Shown here: piece by piece, positions 31,399 to 40,811 of the stretch
Layout: each line of letters begins with the position of its first letter
How positions within the stretch are numbered: position 1 is the stretch's first letter
From: Acidovorax sp. Leaf191
Lineage (GTDB): Bacteria; Pseudomonadota; Gammaproteobacteria; Burkholderiales; Burkholderiaceae_C
DNA: 64,000 nucleotides
Direction: 5' to 3'
Assembly: GCF_001424425.1 (NCBI RefSeq)
Contig: NZ_LMPT01000012.1
Span: 238,601-302,600, forward strand
The notes under the pieces: model-generated
What the model saw: only the letters and a program-made list of their open reading frames with translations
Databases searched by the model: none
What the model was told of the DNA's origin: nothing
Program-made: the position numbers and the translations under genes

Positions 31399-31893
31399 AT
31401 GCAACCATCCAAAAACGATCTCTGGGTAGGGCTTTTCGTCATGCTCGGCACGGTGGCGCTGGTGTTTCTGGCGCTGCAGTCGGCCAACCTGCTGAGCCTG
31501 AACCTCCAGCCGGGCTACCGCATCACCGCGCGCTTCGACAACATCGGGGGGCTCAAGCCCCAGGCCGCGGTGCGCGGCGCGGGCGTGGTGGTCGGGCGCG
31601 TGGAGTCCATCACGTTCGACGACAAGACCTACCAGGCCCGCGTGACGCTGGCGATGGAAAACCGTTACGCTTTCCCCAAGGACAGCTCCCTCAAGATCCT
31701 CACCAGCGGCCTGCTGGGCGAGCAGTACATCGGCATCGAGGCCGGTGCCGACGAAAAGAATCTGGTGGCCGGCGACATGGTCACTTCCACGCAGTCCGCC
31801 GTGGTGCTCGAGAACCTGATCGGACAATTCCTCTACAACAAGGCCGAAGACGGCAGCAACAGCAAGCCCGCAGGGGCAGGTGACAAGAAATGA
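31399..31893 (+). CDS. mlaD: Phospholipid transport substrate-binding protein MlaD (MCE domain)
   Basis: Inner-membrane anchored MCE protein that forms a hexameric ring and exchanges lipid with MlaC. One N-terminal helix (LWVGLFVMLGTVALVFLALQ) is followed by the MCE domain with ARFDNIGGLKPQAAVRGAGVVVGRV and SGLLGEQYIGIE. Length of 164 aa is typical. It overlaps mlaA by ATGA, so in this organism the outer-membrane partner is in the same operon. Confidence 0.95.
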   Translation: MQPSKNDLWVGLFVMLGTVALVFLALQSANLLSLNLQPGYRITARFDNIGGLKPQAAVRGAGVVVGRVESITFDDKTYQARVTLAMENRYAFPKDSSLKILTSGLLGEQYIGIEAGADEKNLVAGDMVTSTQSAVVLENLIGQFLYNKAEDGSNSKPAGAGDKK

Positions 31894-32669
31894 CGACGAT
31901 GACCAAGCTCTCCCAACCCGCCGCCCGCGCCGCCGCGTGGCTGGCCTTTCTGCTGGGAGCCGCACTGCTCACCGGCTGCGCCACCGTGGCCAACCCCGAC
32001 CCGCGCGATCCGTTCGAGTCGTACAACCGCAGCATGACCAACTTCAACGAGCAGGTCGATGCGCTGGTGCTCCGGCCGGTGGCGATTGCCTACAAGGACG
32101 TCACGCCGGCGCCGGTGCGCACCGGCGTGAGCAATTTCTTCGCCAACATCGGCGACGTGTGGTCGTTCGTGAACAATGTGCTGCAACTGCGCGGCGAGGC
32201 GGCCGCATCCACCTTCATGCGGGTCAATGTGAACACCTTCATGGGACTGGGCGGCGTGCTCGACATCGCCAGCGAACTGGGCATCGACCGCTACAAGCAG
32301 GACTTCGGCCTGACGCTCGGTTACTGGGGCGTGGACACGGGGCCGTACCTGGTGCTGCCCATCCTGGGGCCATCGACCGTGCGCGACACGCTGGCGCTGC
32401 CGGTGGACATGAAGGGCAATGTGGTCAGCTATGTGGACCCGGTGTCGGCCCGCAACTCGCTGTACGCCCTGCGTGCGGTGGACGTGCGCGCCAACCTGCT
32501 GCGCGCGGGCTCCGTGCTCGACAGCGCCGCGCTGGACAAGTACAGCTTCACGCGTGACGTGTTCCTGCAGGTGCGCAGCCAGCAGCTGGTGAGCACGGCA
32601 GTGAACGGCGACGATAAGGAAGACCGCAACGGCAACGACGGCGTGCTGCCCCAGGAGCCTCCGCGCTGA
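31890..32669 (+). CDS. mlaA: Outer-membrane lipoprotein MlaA (VacJ)
   Basis: Outer-membrane lipoprotein of 259 aa that removes mislocalised phospholipids from the outer leaflet and passes them to MlaC. Lipobox LTGC gives lipidated Cys30. The family phrases are DPRDPFESYNRSMTNFNEQVD, NFFANIGDVWSFVNN, and YWGVDTGPYLVLPILGPSTVRDT. In E. coli mlaA is unlinked; here it sits between mlaD and mlaC, an arrangement seen in betaproteobacteria. ATG 31890 overlaps the mlaD stop. Confidence 0.95.
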   Translation: MTTMTKLSQPAARAAAWLAFLLGAALLTGCATVANPDPRDPFESYNRSMTNFNEQVDALVLRPVAIAYKDVTPAPVRTGVSNFFANIGDVWSFVNNVLQLRGEAAASTFMRVNVNTFMGLGGVLDIASELGIDRYKQDFGLTLGYWGVDTGPYLVLPILGPSTVRDTLALPVDMKGNVVSYVDPVSARNSLYALRAVDVRANLLRAGSVLDSAALDKYSFTRDVFLQVRSQQLVSTAVNGDDKEDRNGNDGVLPQEPPR

Positions 32670-32677
32670 ATGCGCGC

Positions 32678-32705
32678 CGCGCCGTGGCGTAGTCGCCGCG
32701 GCGCG
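32678..32705 (+). other. GC-rich hairpin between mlaA and mlaC
   Basis: CGCGCCGTGGCG and CGCCGCGGCGCG pair over 12 bases, with one G-U pair, around a TAGT loop, starting nine bases after the mlaA stop. There is no T tract, so a processing or mRNA-stabilising hairpin inside the operon is more likely than a terminator. Confidence 0.55.
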
Positions 32706-32830
32706 TTCGTTGCACTTGCTTGCAACCCGCAACCCGGGCGACGCACAGGGCCATTGTGCTGCGCCCACAATGAAATGAATGCAGGGCGCCACCGGCGCCC
32801 GCAGCCTTCGACAAGAAAGTAGACACCATC

Positions 32831-33469
32831 ATGATGAACCGACGCACCCTGGGCCAAGCCGCCTTGTGCCTGACCGCTGTGGCCGCACTGGGCCTGCCCT
32901 TTGCTGCGCTGGCGGCGGACGAAGCGCCCGATGCGCTGATCAAGCGCCTGTCGGCCGACGTGCTGACCACCGTGAAGTCCGACAAGGCCATCCAGGGCGG
33001 TGACCTCTCCAAGATCATCGCGCTGGTCGACAAGACCGTGATGCCGAATGTCAACTTCCGCCGCATGACCGCCGCCGCCGTGGGCCCCGGCTGGCGCCAG
33101 GCCACGCCCGAGCAGCAAAAGCGCCTGCAGGACGAGTTCAAGATCCTGCTGGTGCGCACCTATGCCGGCGCGCTGGCGCAAGTGAACGACCAGACCATCC
33201 AGGTCAAGCCCCTGCGGGCAGCGCCCGAGGACAAGGACGTGCTGGTGCGCACCGAGATCGTCGGCCGTGGCGACCCGATCCAGCTCGACTACCGCCTGGA
33301 AAAAACCCCCGGCGACGGTGCCGGCTGGAAGATCTACAACCTGAATGTGCTGGGCGTGTGGCTGGTGGAAACCTACCGCGGCCAGTTCGCGCAGGAGATC
33401 AATGCCAAGGGCGTCGACGGCCTCATCGAGACCCTGGTGGCTCGCAACAAGAGCAACGCAAGTAAGTAA
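32831..33469 (+). CDS. mlaC: Periplasmic phospholipid-binding protein MlaC
   Basis: Soluble lipid shuttle between MlaA and MlaD. The N-terminal signal peptide (LCLTAVAALGLPFAALAADE) is cleaved near residue 26. The mature domain shows the Ttg2D/MlaC features VMPNVNFRRMTAAAVGPGW, FKILLVRTYAGAL and WKIYNLNVLGVWLVETYRGQF. Length is 212 aa. The start codon follows an AT-richer leader. A family 2 repeat lies directly after the stop. Confidence 0.94.
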   Translation: MMNRRTLGQAALCLTAVAALGLPFAALAADEAPDALIKRLSADVLTTVKSDKAIQGGDLSKIIALVDKTVMPNVNFRRMTAAAVGPGWRQATPEQQKRLQDEFKILLVRTYAGALAQVNDQTIQVKPLRAAPEDKDVLVRTEIVGRGDPIQLDYRLEKTPGDGAGWKIYNLNVLGVWLVETYRGQFAQEINAKGVDGLIETLVARNKSNASK

Positions 33470-33480
33470 GTAAGTGATGA

Positions 33481-33598
33481 TCCCCCTGAGTCGCTTCGCG
33501 TCACCCCCCTTTCTCGCTGAGCTGCGCGCTGCGGGAGGGGGGCGCACCGGAGTCAGTTCCGCTGGTGCGCTGGCTGGGTGGCGCCGGTTGCAACGGCC
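33481..33598 (+). repeat. Family 2 GC-rich repeat (mlaC-mlaB gap)
   Basis: Begins CCCCCTGAGTCGCTTCGCG, continues through a C-run and G-run pairing region to GGTGGCGCCGGTTGC. The same plan recurs at 37483, 46351, 49620 and 55575. It lies within the mla operon. Confidence 0.65.
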
Positions 33599-33630
33599 GC
33601 GCGTTGCGTTTGCAGTCGGGGGAATTTGAG

Positions 33631-33903
33631 ATGCTCGTCCTGCCCGCCGAACTCACCCACCGCCAGGCCACGGCCTGCCTGCGCATGCTGCTGCAGGGCC
33701 TGAAGGTGCACCGCGAGCCGGGGGTGGTGGTCGATGCGAATGCGCTCACCGTGTTCGATACGTCGGCGCTCGCCGTGCTGCTCGAATGCCGGCGCGAGGC
33801 GCTGGCCATGCGCAAGACGTTTTCGGTGCAGGGCCTGCCCACCGCGCTGCGGGGCATGGCGGGCCTGTACGGCGTGGGCACCTTGCTCACTCCGGCGTCC
33901 TGA
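33631..33903 (+). CDS. mlaB: STAS-domain protein MlaB
   Basis: Cytoplasmic STAS protein of 90 aa that binds MlaF and stabilises the transporter. The STAS core is visible: a helix-strand start MLVLPAELTHRQATACLRML, strand VVVDANALTVFDTSALAVLLECRREAL with the conserved Asp-Thr-Ser at the phosphorylation-like position, and FSVQGLPTALRGMAGLYGV. A GGGGGA SD precedes ATG 33631. The frame is open to GTG 33565, but that crosses the family 2 repeat. Confidence 0.88.
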   Translation: MLVLPAELTHRQATACLRMLLQGLKVHREPGVVVDANALTVFDTSALAVLLECRREALAMRKTFSVQGLPTALRGMAGLYGVGTLLTPAS

Positions 33904-33999
33904 TCCTGCGGTGCTGCCGCGCCACACGGCCGGCGCGGCATCGTCGTTCCGCCCCCACGCGGGCGCAGTTCGGGGCTAGGCCGTAAAATCAGGGGCTTC

Positions 34000-35025
34000 A
34001 TGCCCGCAGTCTCATTCCAAGCCGTCTCCAAGACCTTCTCCACGCCCAAGGGCCCTTTCCAGGCGCTGAACAACGTCAGCCTGGATATCCAGGAGGGCGA
34101 GTTCTTCGGCCTTCTGGGCCCCAACGGTGCGGGCAAGACCACCCTCATCAGCATCCTGGCGGGCCTGGCCCGCGCCAGCCAAGGGAGGGTGCTCGTGCAG
34201 GGCAGCGATGTGCAGGCCGACTATGCCGACGCACGCCGCAAGCTCGGTATCGTGCCGCAGGAGCTGGTGTTCGACCCGTTCTTCAACGTCCGTGAATCGT
34301 TGCGCATCCAGTCGGGCTACTTCGGTGTGAAGAACAACGACGCCTGGATCGACGAGCTGCTCGAGAACCTGGGCCTCACCGACAAGGCCAACTCCAACCT
34401 TCGCCAGCTCTCGGGCGGCATGAAGCGCCGCGTGCTGGTGGCGCAGGCGCTGGTGCACAAGCCGCCGATCATCGTGCTGGACGAACCCACCGCCGGTGTG
34501 GACGTCGAGCTGCGCCAGACGCTCTGGCACTTCGTGGCGCGCCTGAACAAGGAAGGCCACACCGTGCTGCTGACGACGCACTACCTCGAAGAAGCCGAGG
34601 CGCTGTGCGGGCGCATCGCCATGCTCAAGACCGGGCAGATCGTGGCGCTCAACCGCACCAGCGAGCTGCTGCAGGCGGCCTCGGGCAGCGTGCTGCAATT
34701 CAAGACCGATGCCGCGCTGCCGCCGTCGCTGGCGACCGTGGCACGTGTCACGGGCCGCATCGTGCAACTGCCCGCGCACGACGCCGCCGAGATCGAAAGC
34801 CACCTGGCCGCGCTGCGTGTGGCGGGTGTCGACGTGCACGACATGGAGATCCGCAGGCCCGACCTGGAAGATGTGTTCCTGCAGGTGATGTCGGGCACCT
34901 CCGCATCGAATATTTCCCTGGACAAGATCGCGTCCGCCGCAGCGCCGGGCCGCCCCAAGCAAGGCGTGGCCCCCTCGGGGGGCAGCGAGGACACGCCAGT
35001 GCCGAGCGTGGGGGCGCCACTATGA
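34000..35025 (+). CDS. ABC-2 type transporter ATPase (YadG-like)
   Basis: ATP-binding subunit of an ABC-2 exporter, 341 aa. Walker A is GPNGAGKTT, the signature LSGGMKRRVLVAQAL, Walker B IIVLDEPTAGVD, and the switch LLTTHYLEEAE. A C-terminal regulatory part (about residues 225-300, with RRPDLEDVFLQVM) follows. The closest named relatives are E. coli YadG/NodI-type ATPases; the substrate is unknown. The last 20 or so residues (GVAPSGGSEDTPVPSVGAPL) come from a family 2 repeat that has become coding sequence. The stop overlaps the permease start. Confidence 0.9.
   Translation: MPAVSFQAVSKTFSTPKGPFQALNNVSLDIQEGEFFGLLGPNGAGKTTLISILAGLARASQGRVLVQGSDVQADYADARRKLGIVPQELVFDPFFNVRESLRIQSGYFGVKNNDAWIDELLENLGLTDKANSNLRQLSGGMKRRVLVAQALVHKPPIIVLDEPTAGVDVELRQTLWHFVARLNKEGHTVLLTTHYLEEAEALCGRIAMLKTGQIVALNRTSELLQAASGSVLQFKTDAALPPSLATVARVTGRIVQLPAHDAAEIESHLAALRVAGVDVHDMEIRRPDLEDVFLQVMSGTSASNISLDKIASAAAPGRPKQGVAPSGGSEDTPVPSVGAPL
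34966..35016 (+). repeat. Family 2 repeat inside the ABC ATPase gene
   Basis: GTGGCCCCCTCGGGGGGCAG followed by the GAGGACACGCCAGTGCC segment and GTGGGGGCGCC has the run-of-C/run-of-G and CCAGTG features of the family 2 elements. It encodes the end of the protein. Confidence 0.5.
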
Positions 35026-35777
35026 CCGGCTGGCAGACCCTGTTTTATAAAGAGGTGCTTCGCTTCTGGAAGGTCAGCTTCCAGACCGTGGCCGCCCCGG
35101 TGCTCACCGCCGTGCTGTACCTGCTGATCTTCGGCCATGTGCTGGAAGACCACGTCAAGGTCTACGACCGCATCAGCTACACCGCGTTTCTGGTGCCCGG
35201 CCTCGTGATGATGAGCGTGCTGCAGAACGCGTTTGCCAACAGCTCGTCCAGCATCATCCAGAGCAAGATCATGGGCAGCCTGGTGTTCGTGCTGCTCACG
35301 CCGCTGTCGCACTGGGCGTGGTTCTGTGCCTACGTGGGCTCGTCCATCGTGCGCGGTCTGGCGGTGGGGCTCGGGGTGTTCATCGTCACGCTGGCGTTCG
35401 CGCGGCCCGAATTCGCAGCGCCGCTGTGGATCCTGGCGTTCGCCTTTCTGGGTGCGGCGCTGCTGGCCACGCTGGGGCTGCTGGCGGGCCTGTGGGCCGA
35501 CAAGTTCGACCAGATGGCCGCCTTCCAGAACTTCATCATCGTGCCCATGACCTTCCTGTCGGGCGTGTTCTATTCCATCCAGTCGCTGCCACCCTTCTGG
35601 CAGACGGTAAGCCACCTGAACCCGTTCTTCTACATGATCGACGGCTTTCGCTACGGCTTCTTCGGACAGAGCGACACCTCGCCCTGGCTGAGCCTGAGCA
35701 TCGTGGGCGTGGCCTGGCTGGCCGTGAGCGCGCTGGCGGTGCACCTGCTGCGCACCGGCTACAAAATCAGGAACTAG
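35022..35777 (+). CDS. ABC-2 type transporter permease (YadH-like)
   Basis: Membrane subunit of 251 aa paired with the ATPase upstream; ATGA overlap couples them. It has about six hydrophobic segments and the ABC-2 signature region near residues 170-215 (NFIIVPMTFLSGVFYSIQSL, then NPFFYMIDGFRYGFFG). Located between the Mla genes and ibaG, where E. coli has no such genes. An envelope lipid or polysaccharide substrate is possible but not shown. Confidence 0.9.
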   Translation: MTGWQTLFYKEVLRFWKVSFQTVAAPVLTAVLYLLIFGHVLEDHVKVYDRISYTAFLVPGLVMMSVLQNAFANSSSSIIQSKIMGSLVFVLLTPLSHWAWFCAYVGSSIVRGLAVGLGVFIVTLAFARPEFAAPLWILAFAFLGAALLATLGLLAGLWADKFDQMAAFQNFIIVPMTFLSGVFYSIQSLPPFWQTVSHLNPFFYMIDGFRYGFFGQSDTSPWLSLSIVGVAWLAVSALAVHLLRTGYKIRN

Positions 35778-35860
35778 CGCGCATCCCTCCGAGTCGCTTC
35801 GCGCCTGCGCCGTGCGTGTTTCAGCGGCGTGAATGCTACCCCCAGCAATGGACCCATGAC

Positions 35861-36103
35861 ATGACTGCAGAAGAGCTCCAGAACATCATCACCGCCGGCC
35901 TCGCCTGCGAACACATCACGCTCGAAGGCGATGGCCGCCACTGGTACGCCACCATCGTCTCGGCCGAGTTCGAAGGCAAGCGCTCCATCCAGCGCCACCA
36001 GCGGGTGTACGCCACGCTGGGCGCCAAAATGCACACCGACGAGGTGCACGCGCTGTCGATGAAGACCTTCACGCCCGCCGAATGGGCCGCGCAGCCGAAG
36101 TAA
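35861..36103 (+). CDS. ibaG: BolA family protein IbaG
   Basis: Small 80-residue BolA-like protein. The fold is seen in LQNIITAGLACEHITLEGDGRHWYATIVSAEFEGKRSIQRHQRVYATLG, with the conserved His in QRHQRVY, ending TDEVHALSMKTFTPAEW. IbaG-type proteins pair with monothiol glutaredoxins in iron-sulfur trafficking. The order mla-ibaG-murA matches E. coli, which supports IbaG over BolA proper. ATG 35861 is the only start that fits the family. Confidence 0.9.
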   Translation: MTAEELQNIITAGLACEHITLEGDGRHWYATIVSAEFEGKRSIQRHQRVYATLGAKMHTDEVHALSMKTFTPAEWAAQPK

Positions 36104-36106
36104 CTC

Positions 36107-36166
36107 TAATAGCTATGATTTTTATAGCTGCTGCCGCTTGCTGAAAGCGCGGTAGCGGCATTTTTT
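36107..36166 (+). terminator. Family 1 repeat forming a terminator-like hairpin before murA
   Basis: The element reads CTAATAGCTATGATTTTTAT then AGCTGCTGCCGCTTG. TGCCGCT (36132-36138) pairs with AGCGGCA (36154-36160), followed by six T at 36161-36166. The murA start codon is only 25 bp further, so this hairpin must either terminate ibaG transcripts or act as an attenuator of murA. Confidence 0.75.
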
Positions 36167-36191
36167 ACCCCTATTCCTGGTTCTTTTCGAG

Positions 36192-37475
<1,284 letters not shown>

Positions 37476-37482
37476 AGAACAA

Positions 37483-37595
37483 CCCCCTGAGCGGCTTCGC
37501 CGCTTCCCCCTTCTCTCGCCTTGCTGCGCAATGCGGGAAGGGGGACGCCGCCCGTGTGGCGGGGCGGCCCTTACACGGCGGCCCATGCTTGCGGC
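37483..37595 (+). repeat. Family 2 repeat (murA-hisG gap)
   Basis: CCCCCTGAGCGGCTTCGCCG followed by CTTCCCCCTTCTC, a loop, and GGGAAGGGGGACGCCGCCC. CCCCCTTC/GAAGGGGG can pair. Same layout as the copies near 33.5, 46.4, 49.6 and 55.6 kb. Confidence 0.65.
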
Positions 37596-37647
37596 GTGCC
37601 AGTTTCATAGGGTTTGGGGCCTACCAAAGAACAGTGGAGCAATTGCA

Positions 37648-38292
37648 ATGACGATCACCCTGGCCCTCTCGAAAGGCCGCATCTTCGACGAAACCCTGCC
37701 CTTGCTGGCCGCCGCCGGCATCGAGGTGCTGGAAGACCCCGAAAAATCCCGCAAGCTCATCCTGACCACCAACCAGCCCGACGTGCGCGTGGTGCTGGTG
37801 CGCGCCACCGACGTGCCCACCTACGTGGAATACGGCGGCGCCGACATCGGCGTGACCGGCAAGGACACCCTCATCGAGCACGGCGGCCAGGGCCTGTACC
37901 AGCCGCTCGATTTGCGCATCGCCAAGTGTCGGGTGAGCGTGGCCGTGCGCAGCGACTTCGACTACGAGCGCGCCGTCAAGCAGGGCTCGCGCCTGAAGGT
38001 GGCCACCAAGTACACCAGCATCGCCCGCGACTTCTTTGCGAGCAAGGGCGTGCACGTGGACATGGTCAAGCTGTACGGCAGCATGGAACTGGCCCCGCTG
38101 ATCGGCCTGGCCGACGCCATCGTCGATCTGGTCTCCACCGGCAACACGCTCAAGGCCAACCACCTGGTGGAGGTCGAACGCATCATGGACATCAGCTCCT
38201 ACTTGGTCGTGAACCAGGCCGCGCTCAAGCTCAAGCAGGCGCCGCTGCGCCGCATCATCGATGCGTTTGCGGGTGCCATTCCCAAAGACTGA
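37648..38292 (+). CDS. hisG: ATP phosphoribosyltransferase HisG (short form)
   Basis: First enzyme of histidine synthesis, joining ATP and PRPP. At 214 aa it is the short form that lacks the C-terminal regulatory domain and needs HisZ as partner; hisZ is not in this window. Conserved features: [39 protein letters not shown], and the PRPP loop [25 protein letters not shown] 37648 starts the conserved protein; the frame is open upstream through the family 2 repeat. It begins the his cluster. Confidence 0.96.
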   Translation: MTITLALSKGRIFDETLPLLAAAGIEVLEDPEKSRKLILTTNQPDVRVVLVRATDVPTYVEYGGADIGVTGKDTLIEHGGQGLYQPLDLRIAKCRVSVAVRSDFDYERAVKQGSRLKVATKYTSIARDFFASKGVHVDMVKLYGSMELAPLIGLADAIVDLVSTGNTLKANHLVEVERIMDISSYLVVNQAALKLKQAPLRRIIDAFAGAIPKD

Positions 38293-38295
38293 CTG

Positions 38296-38815
38296 TTGTC
38301 GCCCCCGCCCAGCGCCGTGACGAGCGTCCCACAGCCCGCCGATTCCGCCGACAGTGCGCGCCTCATCGCCGCCAGCCGGCAGCAGGCCGTGCAGGCGGTC
38401 AACACCCTGCTGGTCGAGCTGTACTGGCAGATCGGCGAGCGCATCAGCCCCAAGATTGCAGCGGCTGAGTGGGGTGATGGGGTGGTGGCGCAGCTGGCGG
38501 ACTACATGGCGCAGACGCAGCTGGTGCTGCGAGGCTTCACCCGGCCGAACCTCTTGCGGATGCGGCAGTTTGACGAGGCGTACCCCGATGCGCAAATTGT
38601 CTCGGCACTGCGGAGACAATGGCCTGGGACACACCACCTCATCATCCTGGGCCAAGAGCCGCGCCCCGAAAAACGTGAGTGCTGCCTGCGTCTGCGTGCG
38701 GTGCAGGGCAAGGGACGCTGGAGCGGCAGTTCAAAACCGCTCCGTTCGAGCGCACCGTGCTGCCCCGCGAAAGTCGCACCGCTGGCGGGACACATCCACC
38801 CTGACAGCCGGATGA
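38296..38815 (+). pseudogene. Decayed DUF1016 (YhcG/PDDEXK nuclease family) gene remnant
   Basis: An N-terminal DUF1016 segment is readable: ASRQQAVQAVNTLLVELYWQ, then RGFTRPNLLRMRQFDEAYPD and THHLIILGQEPRPEKREC. The homology then moves to another frame (TLERQFKTAPFERTVLP, about 38718-38768) and seems to return to the first (KVAPLAGHIHPDS). The conserved continuation and the C-terminal nuclease domain are missing. So this is a truncated, frameshifted relic, sitting between hisG and hisD. The frame starts at TTG 38296 with no good SD. Confidence 0.75.
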
Positions 38816-38831
38816 GGCCACCGACTGAAGA

Positions 38832-40223
38832 ATGACTATGAAATCAATAGCTGCCCCCGCTTACCTGTCCACGGCTGAAGCCGATTTTGAGCAAAAATTC
38901 CAGCAGCGCCTGCACTGGTCTGCCGACACCGACGCCGCCATCGAGCAGCGCGTGGCCGACATCCTGGCCGATGTGCAAGAGCGGGGCGATGCCGCCGTGC
39001 TGGATTACACCGCCCGATTCGACGGCCTCTCGGCCCCCGACGTGGCGGCACTGGAGCTGACCCAGGCCGACTTCAAGGCCGCGTTCGACGCCATTGCGCA
39101 GGCCCAGCGCGACGCGCTGCAGGCCGCTGCCAAGCGCGTGCGCAGCTACCACGAGGCGCAGAAAAAAGCCTCGGGCGAAAGCTGGAGCTACCGTGACGAG
39201 GACGGCACCTTGCTGGGCCAGAAGGTCACGCCGCTGGACCGCGTGGGCATCTACGTGCCCGGTGGCAAGGCGGCGTACCCGTCCAGCCTGCTGATGAACG
39301 CCATCCCGGCCCACGTGGCCGGCGTGCAGGAAATCATCATGGTCGTGCCCACGCCCGTGCGCGGCAGCGTGGCCACGGGTGGCTCGGGCGCGCAGCTTGC
39401 CTCCGACAAGGGCGAGCGCAACGACCTGGTGCTGGCGGCCGCCTACGTGGCGGGCGTCACGCGTGCCTTCACCATCGGCGGTGCGCAGGCCGTGGCCGCG
39501 CTGGCCTATGGCACGGCCACGATTCCGAAGGTCGACAAGATCACCGGCCCGGGCAACGCCTACGTGGCCAGCGCCAAGAAGCGCGTGTTCGGCACAGTCG
39601 GCATCGACATGATCGCGGGCCCGAGCGAAATCCTGGTGCTGGCCGACGGCAGCACGCCGCCCGACTGGGTCGCGATGGACCTCTTCAGCCAGGCCGAACA
39701 CGACGAGCTGGCCCAGAGCATCCTGTTGTGCCCCGACGCCGCCTACATCGCCGCCGTGCAGCGCGAGATCGACCGCCTGCTGCCCACCATGCCGCGCGCC
39801 GAAATCATCGCCAAGAGCCTCAACGGCCGGGGTGCGCTGATCCTCACCAAGGACATGGAAGAAGCCTGCGCGATCAGCAACCGCATCGCACCCGAGCATC
39901 TGGAAGTGAGCTCTACCGACCCGCACCGCTGGGAGCCGCTGCTGCGCCACGCGGGCGCGATCTTCCTGGGGGCCTACACCAGCGAGTCCCTGGGCGACTA
40001 CTGCGCGGGCCCCAACCACGTGCTGCCCACCAGCGGCACGGCACGCTTTTCGTCGCCCTTGGGCGTGTACGACTTCCAAAAGCGCAGCAGCATCATCGAG
40101 GTGAGCGAAGCCGGTGCCCAGGTGCTGGGCACCATCGCCGCCGAGCTGGCCTACGGCGAGGGCCTGCAGGCCCACGCGCAGGCGGCCGAGATGCGCCTGA
40201 AGACCCCGCTCAAGCCGCGCTGA
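38832..40223 (+). CDS. hisD: Histidinol dehydrogenase HisD
   Basis: Zinc enzyme that oxidises L-histidinol to L-histidine in two NAD-dependent steps. Family phrases: [24 protein letters not shown], the signature region [39 protein letters not shown] with the Gln-His zinc ligands, RIAPEHLEV and [15 protein letters not shown]. Two starts are possible, ATG 38832 and ATG 38838; the second has GAAGA at better SD spacing. The first codons ([10 protein letters not shown]) read through a family 1 repeat. The stop overlaps the convergent DUF2917 gene by 14 bp. Confidence 0.95.
   Translation: MTMKSIAAPAYLSTAEADFEQKFQQRLHWSADTDAAIEQRVADILADVQERGDAAVLDYTARFDGLSAPDVAALELTQADFKAAFDAIAQAQRDALQAAAKRVRSYHEAQKKASGESWSYRDEDGTLLGQKVTPLDRVGIYVPGGKAAYPSSLLMNAIPAHVAGVQEIIMVVPTPVRGSVATGGSGAQLASDKGERNDLVLAAAYVAGVTRAFTIGGAQAVAALAYGTATIPKVDKITGPGNAYVASAKKRVFGTVGIDMIAGPSEILVLADGSTPPDWVAMDLFSQAEHDELAQSILLCPDAAYIAAVQREIDRLLPTMPRAEIIAKSLNGRGALILTKDMEEACAISNRIAPEHLEVSSTDPHRWEPLLRHAGAIFLGAYTSESLGDYCAGPNHVLPTSGTARFSSPLGVYDFQKRSSIIEVSEAGAQVLGTIAAELAYGEGLQAHAQAAEMRLKTPLKPR
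38838..38870 (+). repeat. Family 1 repeat forming the start of hisD
   Basis: ATGAAATCAATAGCTGCCCC followed by CGCTTACCTGTCC resembles the copy at 54358 (ATTCATAGCTGCTTGCGC followed by TTGTCC). It is translated as the first residues of HisD. Confidence 0.45.
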
Positions 40224-40659
40224 CGGCGCCGACCGGGCCCAGGGGCAGGGCCCCATTCGCCCCACCCGCCGCGCTGCCGGTGTGCGGCACCACGGCCAGG
40301 GCCTGGGGTGCTGCCGAGGGCACAGGCGGATACGCAGCGCCCTGCACCGCACGGTGCTTCGCCCAGTTCAGCCGCGCGGGCTGGCTGCCTTCTGCGCTCA
40401 CCCGCAGCCGCACGGGGCCCGCGAACGACAGGCGCTGGCCGGCCTCCAGAAAATAGTCTTCCAGCAGGCCGTCGCAGGTCACCCAGACGCGGCCTTGCTC
40501 GACTTCGAGCAGGGCGATGTCGCCTGCGCGGAAGTCCAGCACCTGGACGGCCTGCAGTGGGGGCAGCGGCTGGCGCTTCCATTGCAGTGTGAGGGGCACC
40601 GCAAGCTGGGCGGGCAGCGTGGGCGACGGCGGGGTGGGGGTGTGGTGTAGCGTGTTCAT
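40210..40659 (-). CDS. DUF2917 domain protein
   Basis: A 149-residue protein of unknown function. The core is the short beta-domain [48 protein letters not shown], the DUF2917 pattern, which looks cupin-like (a single beta-sheet with VWVT and DYFLEAGQ). Flanks are proline- and alanine-rich. ATG 40659 is preferred because the conserved protein starts there ([11 protein letters not shown]). It diverges from the MocR-type regulator gene across a set of palindromes, so its transcription is very likely controlled by that regulator. Confidence 0.82.
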   Translation of the reverse strand: MNTLHHTPTPPSPTLPAQLAVPLTLQWKRQPLPPLQAVQVLDFRAGDIALLEVEQGRVWVTCDGLLEDYFLEAGQRLSFAGPVRLRVSAEGSQPARLNWAKHRAVQGAAYPPVPSAAPQALAVVPHTGSAAGGANGALPLGPVGAVSAA

Positions 40660-40717
40660 GCCTTCACTGTGCGGCCAGGCCCCGCGCGGCGCCACGGACA
40701 GGCTCGCACGACCTGAT

Positions 40718-40803
40718 CCAGTACAGATGGTCTGTACTGGCCATCTGTACTGTACGGGGTGCACTTGCTCTGTACTGGCTGTTTTTGCGGCTGCCAGTAC
40801 AGA
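40718..40803. promoter_or_regulatory. Operator array between the DUF2917 gene and the MocR-type gene
   Basis: Several perfect inverted repeats built on CTGTACTGG. (a) CCAGTACAGA/TCTGTACTGG at 40718-40740. (b) CAGTACAGATGG/CCATCTGTACTG at 40719-40752, overlapping (a). (c) TCTGTACTGGC/GCCAGTACAGA at 40769-40803, ending 8 bp before the regulator's ATG. MocR-family proteins bind such repeated sites and often control the divergent gene and themselves. Confidence 0.85.
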
Positions 40804-40811
40804 ATGCAGCC

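Noticed and set aside
29765..33903. Mla operon as a toluene efflux (ttg2) system
   Set aside because: Older naming for the same genes; the MCE, MlaE and MlaA features fit phospholipid transport and no efflux function needs to be assumed.
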